A stretch of 21,535 nt of DNA from an uncultured Methylotenera sp. (lineage in GTDB: Bacteria; Pseudomonadota; Gammaproteobacteria; Burkholderiales; Methylophilaceae), in assembly GCF_946479685.1 (NCBI RefSeq), contig NZ_CAMLGS010000036.1, forward strand, positions 1 to 21,535, in the 5' to 3' direction. Each line of letters starts with the position of its first letter. The stretch's first letter is position 1. Under the pieces are notes generated by a model, which saw only the letters and a program-made list of their open reading frames with translations, was not told the DNA's origin and did no database searches. Both the position numbers and the translations under genes were made by a program. Below, piece after piece: positions 1-6,890 of this stretch.

Positions 1-2
1 AA

Positions 3-782
3 GAGATTCAAACCACCGCTTTTGGTTTTGGCCTAGAAGGTCTGCTCAGCAAGCGTGGTCATGAAATCAAAGGCATATTAAACGGCATCGAAACTGATGA
101 GTGGAACCCGGCAACTGATCAGTACTTAAGCAAGAACTACAGCGCCAGCAAACTAGCAGGTAAGAAGCAGGTTAAAAAAGCGCTACAGCAGCATCTTGGG
201 CTCGATATCGATGCGGACGCACCATTATTGGGCGTGGTTAGCCGCCTGACTCACCAAAAAGGCTTGGACATGCTGTTACCGCATCTGCAAAACCTAATCA
301 ACCAAGGCTGCCAATTTGCATTACTGGGTGGTGGTGAAACAGCGCTGGAATCAGCATTTTTAGAAATAGCAGCACAAAACCCTAGCCGCGCCAGTGTGAC
401 CATCGGCTATAACGAATCGCTGTCCCACCAAATAATGGCGGGTTGCGATATGTTCGTGATGCCCTCGCGCTTTGAGCCTTGCGGCCTCAATCAGCTCTAC
501 GGCTTGGCTTATGGCACTCCGCCTATCGTTAACGCTACAGGCGGGCTTGCAGACTCCATTATTGACGCAGATGCAACACATCTGGAGAATAAAACAGCCA
601 ATGGTTTTGTAATGGTAGAAGCCAGCGCAGATGGCTTGATTGCCAGCATTCAACGCGCGCTAGAGATGTTTAGAACTGCCCCTAAAGTATGGAAACAGCT
701 ACAGACAACAGGGATGTCACAAGATTTAAGCTGGGGAAAAAGTGCTCAAGAGTACTTGGCTTTGTACCAATCACTCGTTTAG
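3..782 (+). CDS. glgA: Glycogen synthase, C-terminal part (5' end outside window)
   Basis: The reading frame is open from base 3 to a TAG at 780-782 and has no start inside the window, so about 259 C-terminal residues are visible. The protein is the second Rossmann lobe of a GT5-family, ADP-glucose-using starch/glycogen synthase, which elongates alpha-1,4-glucan in the cytoplasm. Visible family motifs are GILNGIETDEWNP near the start, VSRLTHQKGLD, SRFEPCGLNQLYGLAYGT (holding the conserved catalytic-lobe Glu) and TGGLADSI. The last residues, LSWGKSAQEYLALYQSL, match the usual end of the family, so the C-terminus is complete. A hairpin and a terminator follow within 125 bases, so glgA is the last gene of its transcript. 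Family assignment is firm; the length of the missing N-terminal half is unknown. Confidence 0.95.
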   Translation, partial: EIQTTAFGFGLEGLLSKRGHEIKGILNGIETDEWNPATDQYLSKNYSASKLAGKKQVKKALQQHLGLDIDADAPLLGVVSRLTHQKGLDMLLPHLQNLINQGCQFALLGGGETALESAFLEIAAQNPSRASVTIGYNESLSHQIMAGCDMFVMPSRFEPCGLNQLYGLAYGTPPIVNATGGLADSIIDADATHLENKTANGFVMVEASADGLIASIQRALEMFRTAPKVWKQLQTTGMSQDLSWGKSAQEYLALYQSLV

Positions 783-818
783 AAGCAGCAAAAAGAAAAA
801 GGCTTAGAAAGTTGGCAT

Positions 819-843
819 GCTTGATGCTTATATAAAATCAAGC
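819..843 (+). other. Hairpin in the glgA 3' untranslated region
   Basis: There is a perfect 7-bp stem, GCTTGAT at 819-825 and ATCAAGC at 837-843, with an 11-nt A/T-rich loop. No T-run follows, so it is not itself a standard terminator. It lies between the glgA stop and the terminator at 878-903 and could affect mRNA decay from the 3' end. This is structure read from sequence only. Confidence 0.4.
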
Positions 844-877
844 TTACATTATCTCCTAAGCCGGTTTTCTCCCCTTC

Positions 878-903
878 AGGCGCCCTAGTTGGCGCCTTTT
901 TTT
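878..903 (+). terminator. Rho-independent terminator after glgA
   Basis: A GC-rich stem AGGCGCC (878-884) and GGCGCCT (891-897) with a 6-nt loop is followed directly by a run of seven T (897-903). It is oriented to end the glgA transcript. On the other strand no T-run follows, so it does not look bidirectional, although orn converges from the right. Confidence 0.9.
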
Positions 904-969
904 ATCTGTAATTTGGTACCTTTGTACGCAGTCATTAAGTGCTAATAGCATTCAAAAACCGCGCCTGCA

Positions 970-1530
970 TTACTTAACAATAAAGTGTTCGCGGTAATAT
1001 TTAAGCTCGTCAATTGACTCATAAATATCTGCCAATGCTTCGTGACGGCTTGCCTTTTTAAAGCCTGAATAAATTTCAGGTTTCCATCTACGTGCCAACT
1101 CTTTAAACACGCTAACGTCTAAATTACGATAATGGAAAAAGCTCTCTAACTCTGGCATATAGCGTGCCATAAAACGTCTATCCTGACAGATAGAGTTACC
1201 GCACATTGGAGACTTGCCTGATGGTACATGTGCTTTAAGGAACTCAATCATCTGGGCCGAAGCTTCAGCTTCGCTTAATGTAGAAGCTTTCACTTTATCA
1301 ATCAGGCCAGAGCGGCCATGTGCGCCTTTGTTCCAGGCATCCATACCATCTAACACTGCATCAGATTGATGCACAACAAACACCGGAGACTCAGCCAATA
1401 CATTCAAATCAGCATCAGTCACCACTGCAGCCAACTCCAAAATACGGTCAGAATCTGGCAGTAAACCGCTCATTTCCATATCAAGCCAAATTAAATTATT
1501 CTGATTCGTCGTATTGTCTGCAGCTGCCAT
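970..1530 (-). CDS. orn: Oligoribonuclease (DEDDh 3'-5' exoribonuclease)
   Basis: Orn degrades 2-5-nt RNAs, including pGpG from cyclic-di-GMP breakdown, to mononucleotides and is usually essential in proteobacteria. The N-terminal exonuclease motif reads [10 protein letters not shown] (Asp and Glu metal ligands). The middle block is [18 protein letters not shown], and the C-terminal block [22 protein letters not shown] carries the final His and Asp. The frame is open up to an ATG at 1578, but the extra residues there ([16 protein letters not shown]) are hydrophobic and not family-like. I chose the ATG at 1530, the second of two adjacent ATGs, because a GGAA sits six bases upstream; this gives 186 residues against about 181 in E. 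coli. The ATG at 1533 is equally possible. It is divergent from the M48 protease gene, and its activity would link with the cyclic-di-GMP genes further right (inference). Confidence 0.95.
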   Translation of the reverse strand: MAAADNTTNQNNLIWLDMEMSGLLPDSDRILELAAVVTDADLNVLAESPVFVVHQSDAVLDGMDAWNKGAHGRSGLIDKVKASTLSEAEASAQMIEFLKAHVPSGKSPMCGNSICQDRRFMARYMPELESFFHYRNLDVSVFKELARRWKPEIYSGFKKASRHEALADIYESIDELKYYREHFIVK

Positions 1531-1640
1531 CATGATTTCCATTAAAATGAGTATTATTAAATAAACTGGGTGAACCATCGCATATAAAATGCTTCACAAT
1601 ACGTATATTAACTTAATTCAATTCTTAAACGAACGATAAA

Positions 1641-2891
1641 ATGGCTCACACACTCACCATCACTTTCATTAGCTTGCTGGTTGTCACCACATTAGTACGC
1701 ATTTGGCTCGGTAGACGTCATATTGCGCACGTACAGTCTCACCGCAACCAAGTTCCACAAGCTTTTAGCGAAAATATCGCACTGGAAGCGCATCAAAAAG
1801 CAGCAGACTACTCTACAGACAAAACCAAACTGGCATTGCTAGAAGCTAGCGTGCAGGCTGTGTTATTGGCCGCATTAACCATAGGTGGCGGCTTACAGTG
1901 GATAGATGATGGATGGCGTAACCTGATTGTGAACCATGATATTGCACGCGGCGCACTGGTGATTGTGAGTGCGATGCTGGTAAGCAGCATGATTGATTTG
2001 CCGTTTGAATACTACAAAACATTTGTCGTGGATGAAAAATTTGGCTTCAATAAAATGACGCCAGCCATGTTTTTTAGCGACCTGGTGAAACAAAGCATTG
2101 TGGGTATCGTGTTAGGTGCACCTATCCTGTTTGCAGCTTTATGGCTGATGCAAGGTGCAGGTGAATACTGGTGGCTATACCTATGGATAGTCTGGAGCGC
2201 ATTTAATTTGATGATGCTTGCGGTATATCCAACCTTTATCGCGCCGTTTTTCAACAAATTCACACCATTGGAAGACCAAGCGTTAAAGCAAAGAATTGAA
2301 TCCTTATTAACCAAATGCGGCTTTAAATCTCAAGGCCTGTTTGTAATGGATGGTTCGGCACGCAGCAGCCACGGCAATGCCTACTTTACCGGTTTTGGTG
2401 CATCCAAACGTGTGGTATTTTTTGATACCTTGCTCGCCAGATTAAATGCCGATGAAATTGAAGCGGTACTGGCACATGAGCTTGGCCACTTTAAGCATCA
2501 CCATGTGATTAAACGCATTGCCATGATGTTCTTTGTGAGTTTCGTCGGCTTGGCATTGCTAGGCTGGCTCATGAAGCAAGATTGGTTCTACACCGGTCTT
2601 GGTGTAACTGAAGTAAGTAACCATATGGCACTTGTATTATTTTTGCTGGTGTCGCCAGTGTTCTTATTCATCTTAAGACCTATCATGGCGAGTTACTCAC
2701 GTAAAAATGAATTTGAGGCAGATAGCTATGCGGCGCAACATGCGAACGCTAAATACTTGATTGAGGCTTTGGTAAAACTGTATCGCGACAATGCGTCTAC
2801 ATTAACGCCAGATCCGCTACATTCGGCTTTTTATGACTCACATCCACCGGCAAGTATTCGAATTTCAAAATTAGCGGCGTATACTAGTTAG
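1641..2891 (+). CDS. Ste24-type M48 family zinc metalloprotease (CAAX prenyl protease 1-like)
   Basis: This is a 416-residue integral membrane protein with the two-part layout of bacterial Ste24 homologues. The N-terminal M48_N membrane region (about residues 1-205) has several hydrophobic segments and the conserved block LPFEYYKTFVVDEKFGFNKM. The M48 peptidase domain follows. The zinc site is visible: HELGH at residues 279-283 (two His ligands and the catalytic Glu280), with the third ligand Glu357 in NEFEAD. The family end motif SHPPASIRI is present near the C-terminus. In eukaryotes the relatives cut CAAX proteins; in bacteria the substrate is unclear and membrane-protein quality control is the usual guess. 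The cytochrome c gene starts 24 bases after its stop, so the two are probably cotranscribed. The start ATG lies just before the first membrane segment. Confidence 0.93.
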   Translation: MAHTLTITFISLLVVTTLVRIWLGRRHIAHVQSHRNQVPQAFSENIALEAHQKAADYSTDKTKLALLEASVQAVLLAALTIGGGLQWIDDGWRNLIVNHDIARGALVIVSAMLVSSMIDLPFEYYKTFVVDEKFGFNKMTPAMFFSDLVKQSIVGIVLGAPILFAALWLMQGAGEYWWLYLWIVWSAFNLMMLAVYPTFIAPFFNKFTPLEDQALKQRIESLLTKCGFKSQGLFVMDGSARSSHGNAYFTGFGASKRVVFFDTLLARLNADEIEAVLAHELGHFKHHHVIKRIAMMFFVSFVGLALLGWLMKQDWFYTGLGVTEVSNHMALVLFLLVSPVFLFILRPIMASYSRKNEFEADSYAAQHANAKYLIEALVKLYRDNASTLTPDPLHSAFYDSHPPASIRISKLAAYTS

Positions 2892-2915
2892 GTCCTCTTT
2901 AAAAAGGTGAGCGAG

Positions 2916-3224
2916 ATGAAACTATTGCGATATTTAGTATTGCTGTTCATCAGTTGTAGCGCGTTTGCCGAGCCTTTTCAAAATGCAGACGCGACAGCGG
3001 GTAAGGTACTGGTGAATCAGCACTGTATCCGCTGCCATGCCGCTAGCTTTGGTGGTGATGGCTCGGGTATTTACACACGTGAGTTTCGTAAAGTAAAAAG
3101 CTCCAACGGATTAGCTGCACAAGTACGTAATTGCAATACCATGTTAGGCCTGAAATGGTTTGAAGACGAAGAGCTTAACGTTGCAAAATACCTTAATCAA
3201 CAATACTACAAATTTACAGAATAG
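2916..3224 (+). CDS. Small periplasmic monoheme cytochrome c
   Basis: The predicted protein has 102 residues. A signal peptide covers about residues 1-18 (MKLLRYLVLLFISCSAFA, then Glu-Pro), so it is exported to the periplasm. One heme-binding CIRCH motif is at residues 37-41. Met in the CNTMLGLKW segment could be the axial ligand, though this is not certain. I placed the start at ATG 2916 because AAGGTGA lies five bases upstream; a GTG at 2907 is in frame but would add only three residues and has no ribosome site. Proteins of this shape in betaproteobacteria are annotated simply as cytochrome c family; no electron-transfer partner is encoded next to it. The gene sits between the M48 protease and rsgA, with only seven bases before the chosen rsgA start, which suggests one transcript. 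Confidence 0.85.
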   Translation: MKLLRYLVLLFISCSAFAEPFQNADATAGKVLVNQHCIRCHAASFGGDGSGIYTREFRKVKSSNGLAAQVRNCNTMLGLKWFEDEELNVAKYLNQQYYKFTE

Positions 3225-3231
3225 CGAGCAC

Positions 3232-4137
3232 GTGAGTACTTCAATTAACGCGCAAGATGAAACAGGCTTGCAAGGCACGGTAGTTGCCGCTTACGGCAAA
3301 CGCTACCAAGTAGAACTCACGAACACCAAGCAGCGGATTAGCTGTGTGACGCGTGGCAAGAAAACCGACTTGGCTTGCGGTGACTTTGTTTTAATCAAAC
3401 TAACAGACAAACATGAGGGCGTAGTTGAATCTACCCTGCCCCGTAAAACGCTGCTGTTTCGCAGCAATGCGTTTAAAAGCAAGATGCTGGCAGCCAATGT
3501 TACGCAAATCATTATCGTATTGGCGACACAGCCTAGCTTTTATGAAGCCCTGCTCAACCGCTGTTTAATTGCAGCAGAAGCAGCCGGCATTAAGGCCCTG
3601 ATTGTGCTCAACAAATGTGATCTGACAGACAACCATGATGCACTGCAAAAGCTGGCGCAATATACCAAGCTGGGTTATCGGGTATTGCCGTTATCAGCTA
3701 AGCAAGATATCTCCGGCCTGCGACCATATTTGCAAGACGAAATCAGCATCTTAGTGGGGCAATCTGGTATGGGGAAATCTACCATCATCAATGCACTATT
3801 GCCATCTGAGGCAGTACGCACGCAGGAAGTCAGCCAAGTGCTAGATAGCGGCAAACACACCACGACCGCTGCACATCTATACCACCTTGACGCGAGCAGC
3901 CAGCTGATAGACTCACCTGGCCTGCAAGAGTTTGGTTTACATCATTTGAGCACAGGTGAACTGGAACATGCCTTTATTGAGTTCAGGCCATTTTTAGGTA
4001 AATGTAGGTTTAACAACTGCAAGCACCTGCAAGAGCCTGACTGTGCGATTACCGGGGCGCTAGAGCAAGACAAAATAACAGCAGAAAGATTAGCGATTTA
4101 TAAAATGTTACGCACTGAAATTTCTCACCAAATATAG
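3232..4137 (+). CDS. rsgA: Ribosome small-subunit-dependent GTPase RsgA
   Basis: RsgA is a late-stage 30S ribosome assembly factor with GTPase activity. It shows the diagnostic circularly permuted order: an N-terminal OB fold beginning QGTVVAAYGKRYQVEL, then G4 NKCD (127-130), then the P-loop GQSGMGKST (from 176), then G3 DSPGLQEFGL. The C-terminal zinc knuckle is Cys258, Cys263, His265, Cys271. The start was set at GTG 3232, preceded by AGCGAG; this gives 302 residues with the usual short leader. The frame stays open back to a TTG at 3160, but that would overlap the cytochrome gene by 65 bases and add an unlike segment. In many proteobacteria rsgA lies near orn, as here. The next gene starts 37 bases downstream on the same strand. 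Confidence 0.96.
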   Translation: MSTSINAQDETGLQGTVVAAYGKRYQVELTNTKQRISCVTRGKKTDLACGDFVLIKLTDKHEGVVESTLPRKTLLFRSNAFKSKMLAANVTQIIIVLATQPSFYEALLNRCLIAAEAAGIKALIVLNKCDLTDNHDALQKLAQYTKLGYRVLPLSAKQDISGLRPYLQDEISILVGQSGMGKSTIINALLPSEAVRTQEVSQVLDSGKHTTTAAHLYHLDASSQLIDSPGLQEFGLHHLSTGELEHAFIEFRPFLGKCRFNNCKHLQEPDCAITGALEQDKITAERLAIYKMLRTEISHQI

Positions 4138-4174
4138 CAAGAACTAAGCTATAGCAATCAACCACAGGTATAGT

Positions 4175-5098
4175 ATGACTACGGCTTTCATTACTCACCC
4201 TGACACTTTATTGCATATCATGGATGGCAACCATCCAGAGTCGCCAGCGCGTATTACCGCCATTAAAAACGCATTGGTGAAACAAGGGATCTACCAACAG
4301 CTAGCCATCTATGAAGCACCAGCTGCAACCGATGCTCAATTAGCTCGAGTTCACCACCCTGATTACATTAAACATATTCGTGCACTCTCACCCAAAGCTG
4401 GCTTGGTGCGGTTAGATGCAGATACCGCCATGGGCCCTATGAGTTTATCTGCAACGCTACATGCCAGTGGCGCCGCAGTACTGGCAACCGACCTAGTCAT
4501 GCAGGGCAAAGTGGATAATGCGTTTTGCTGCACACGGCCGCCTGGCCATCATGCCGGCCGTGCCAATAGTGCAGGCTTCTGTATTTTTAACCATATAGCA
4601 GTTGGCGTTGCCCATGCTATAGCGCAGTATAAAGTCCAACGCGTGGCGATTATTGATTTTGATGTACACCACGGCGATGGCACTGAGGACATTTTCAGAA
4701 GCAACCCGCAAGTGATGCTCTGCTCTACCTTCCAGCACCCGTTTTACCCGCACCGCGGCTTTGATACGCGCACCGCAACCATGATTAATGTGCCGCTGGC
4801 GGCCAATGCAGAAGGCAAGCAATACCAGCAAGCTTTTAACCAAGAGTTTTTACCGGCCCTGAATCAATTTAAACCTGAGATTATTTATGTGTCAGCAGGA
4901 TTTGACGCACATATTGATGACCCGCTGGCAGGTATGCAATTAGTTAATCAAGACTATGTGTGGATTACAAATTTTATTAAACAAGTAGCCAAGCAGCATG
5001 CACAAGGCAGGATAGTTTCTTTATTGGAAGGTGGCTATCATCTGCCAGCGCTGGCCCAAGCGGCCAGTGCGCACATTAACGTGATGATGCAGGTATAA
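4175..5098 (+). CDS. Histone-deacetylase-like amidohydrolase (HDAC superfamily)
   Basis: The 307-residue protein has the arginase/deacetylase fold motifs of bacterial class II HDAC homologues, which remove acetyl groups from lysines, polyamines or small molecules. Visible active-site elements are RPPGHHA (tandem His125-His126), DFDVHHGDG with zinc ligands Asp163 and His165, the third ligand Asp244 in SAGFDAH, and the transition-state Tyr288 in EGGYHL. All key residues are present, so it should be an active zinc (or iron) enzyme in the cytoplasm. No signal peptide is seen. It could be an acetylpolyamine amidohydrolase or a protein deacetylase; the sequence alone does not settle the substrate. 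It follows rsgA by 37 bases and is followed by about 200 bases without a convincing gene before the cyclic-di-GMP pair. Confidence 0.93.
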   Translation: MTTAFITHPDTLLHIMDGNHPESPARITAIKNALVKQGIYQQLAIYEAPAATDAQLARVHHPDYIKHIRALSPKAGLVRLDADTAMGPMSLSATLHASGAAVLATDLVMQGKVDNAFCCTRPPGHHAGRANSAGFCIFNHIAVGVAHAIAQYKVQRVAIIDFDVHHGDGTEDIFRSNPQVMLCSTFQHPFYPHRGFDTRTATMINVPLAANAEGKQYQQAFNQEFLPALNQFKPEIIYVSAGFDAHIDDPLAGMQLVNQDYVWITNFIKQVAKQHAQGRIVSLLEGGYHLPALAQAASAHINVMMQV

Positions 5099-5152
5099 AT
5101 AAGACGTTGAATGATGCGAGGAATGAAACGATAATGCTGACTATGCATCCAA

Positions 5153-5183
5153 CTGCAAGTATGTATCACAGCACAGCTTGCAG
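5153..5183 (+). other. Inverted repeat between the HDAC-like and HD-GYP genes
   Basis: The perfect arms CTGCAAG (5153-5159) and CTTGCAG (5177-5183) are separated by 17 bases. No T-run follows, so it is not a classical terminator. It could be a 3' stabilising stem for the upstream transcript or a regulatory site for the HD-GYP gene. Evidence is structural only and chance is possible. Confidence 0.25.
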
Positions 5184-5297
5184 CGATGCGCACCAAGACT
5201 CAAACATGGGCAGCAACTGATGACAATGTCCACGGATGCCTTAAGCTACATTAATACAAGCAAGCCATGTATAAAACAACATTCAGGACTTTAGCAA

Positions 5298-6875
5298 TTG
5301 ACTGATATTCGCAAAGAGCAGACCCCTGTACATGCACTAGCCGTTGGCATGTTTGTATGTGAGCTGGATCGGCCGTGGTTAGGCACGCCTTTTTTACTAG
5401 AAGGCTTGCTGATCGAAGATGAAGAGCAAATTGCTACGCTAGCTAGCCTGTGTGAGTTTGTCTATGTAGACCGTACCGTTTCACTGGGTCAGTATTATCT
5501 GGCAGCAGAAAAGAAATCCATCGCCGTTAACCTGCAAACCGCCAATACTATCTATCACTCCGTAGCATCAGCACCGCTCTCCGTGAATAAGCAGGCACAG
5601 GAAAGTAAAACCAGCCAGAGTAAAGAACAACGCTCATTTTTTAATGTGGTCAGGGAAATTCAGGACATCAACCCGCATACGCCACAATCACCTAATCTCA
5701 ACAATGTAAATCTAAACTACTTGAGTCAGGAAGCAGACCTCAGCCCAGAAGGGGCAATGGCTGACCTGACTTTATCTAAGCTCATCAAAGCAGATTTATC
5801 ACGTTTTGTATCTGGCCTAAAAAGCTGGCGGCCTGGTCAGAAAAAAGGCGTGCGCAATAGCGCTAAAACAAACCACGATGCAACAACTGCCGACTCAGCT
5901 ATAGCCGACGTATTGATAGAAGAGAAATACCCGGTTGAGCAGGAAATTAGCGTCATCTACCCGACTTACGAGAAAACACAGGTAGTTACACGCGAGTTCT
6001 TTAATGCAATGGCAGAAGGTCAGCTAGTAGACCTCACCAAAGTTGATGAAACCCTTAATGACATGGTTGATAGCATTGAGCGCAACTCGGACGCGCTACT
6101 GTGGCTGGCACGTTTAAAGCAAACAGATGACTACTCATATAACCATGCCCTCAATGTTTCCATCATGCTCATGGCGCTTGCCAACTTTATGGCCCTGCCC
6201 AAGAAGCAGATTAAAGACCTTGGCCTGGCTGGCCTGCTACAAGATATTGGCAAGGTGAAAATCCCTAAAGAGTTGCTGCAAAAGAAAGAAAAAATCACAG
6301 CAGAAGAATACGAAATCTTTAAAAAGCATGTAGATTACGCCTTGGCATTATTGGAAGTCACCGACAATATTTCCAGCACGACCATGATTGCCGTTACCCA
6401 GCACCATGAGCGTATTGATGGCAGCGGTTATCCTTTCCAGCTTAAAGGTAAACAAATTAGCTTAGCTGGACAAATGGCAGGGTTAATTGACACCTACTGC
6501 GCGCTCACCACCAATAAGGCATATGCCAAGAGTGTTTACAATCAGTTTGCGCTAGAAAAAATACATGCGCTACGCGACAGCAAGTTTGATGGGCACCTAA
6601 TTGACCAATTGGTGCAGTTTTTGGGCATGTACCCAGTCAGCTCCTTGGTCGAGCTTAACTCTGGTGAGATTGGCGTAGTGATTCAGCAAAATAGCGTACG
6701 CCGCCTACTGCCCAAAGTAATGGTTTTACTCAACCCAGATAAAACAAAAAACGAATATCCACCTACACTTAACCTAATCAATGCACCACTAACACCCAGC
6801 GGTGAGCCATACAAAATAGTAAGGGGATTACCACCTGACAGCTATGGCCTCAATATCAACACTTATTTTAGCTAA
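5298..6875 (+). CDS. DUF3391 and HD-GYP domain protein with altered HD motif
   Basis: The 525-residue cytoplasmic protein starts with a DUF3391 domain (about residues 8-70; ALAVGMFVCELDRPWL and FVYVDRT). A low-complexity linker follows, then an HD-GYP domain (about 270-450). HD-GYP proteins hydrolyse cyclic-di-GMP to GMP or pGpG with a two- or three-iron site. Most ligand positions are visible: His283, His344, His369-His370, the GYP loop HHERIDGSGYP (369-379) and Asp398. However, the name-giving His-Asp is Gln315-Asp316 (LLQDIGK, codon CAA), and the DxxDAL-type motif reads DTYCAL. Loss of the HD His would remove a metal ligand, so the protein may be inactive or a binding sensor (inference). 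The start is TTG 5298: a stop lies two codons upstream and the next Met would cut into DUF3391. It is 15 bases ahead of a GGDEF-EAL gene and probably shares its transcript. Confidence 0.93.
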   Translation: MTDIRKEQTPVHALAVGMFVCELDRPWLGTPFLLEGLLIEDEEQIATLASLCEFVYVDRTVSLGQYYLAAEKKSIAVNLQTANTIYHSVASAPLSVNKQAQESKTSQSKEQRSFFNVVREIQDINPHTPQSPNLNNVNLNYLSQEADLSPEGAMADLTLSKLIKADLSRFVSGLKSWRPGQKKGVRNSAKTNHDATTADSAIADVLIEEKYPVEQEISVIYPTYEKTQVVTREFFNAMAEGQLVDLTKVDETLNDMVDSIERNSDALLWLARLKQTDDYSYNHALNVSIMLMALANFMALPKKQIKDLGLAGLLQDIGKVKIPKELLQKKEKITAEEYEIFKKHVDYALALLEVTDNISSTTMIAVTQHHERIDGSGYPFQLKGKQISLAGQMAGLIDTYCALTTNKAYAKSVYNQFALEKIHALRDSKFDGHLIDQLVQFLGMYPVSSLVELNSGEIGVVIQQNSVRRLLPKVMVLLNPDKTKNEYPPTLNLINAPLTPSGEPYKIVRGLPPDSYGLNINTYFS

Positions 6876-6890
6876 AACGATCACCGCCCA

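Noticed and set aside
1534..1640. Promoters in the orn/M48 divergent spacer.
   Set aside because: Several A/T-rich -10-like strings exist on both strands, but none has a -35 at acceptable spacing, so no site can be chosen.
5134..5220. A 28-codon open frame starting ATG between the HDAC-like and HD-GYP genes.
   Set aside because: The composition is unremarkable, the GAGGA upstream is 13 bases from the ATG (too far), and no recognisable peptide is encoded. It is most likely spacer DNA.
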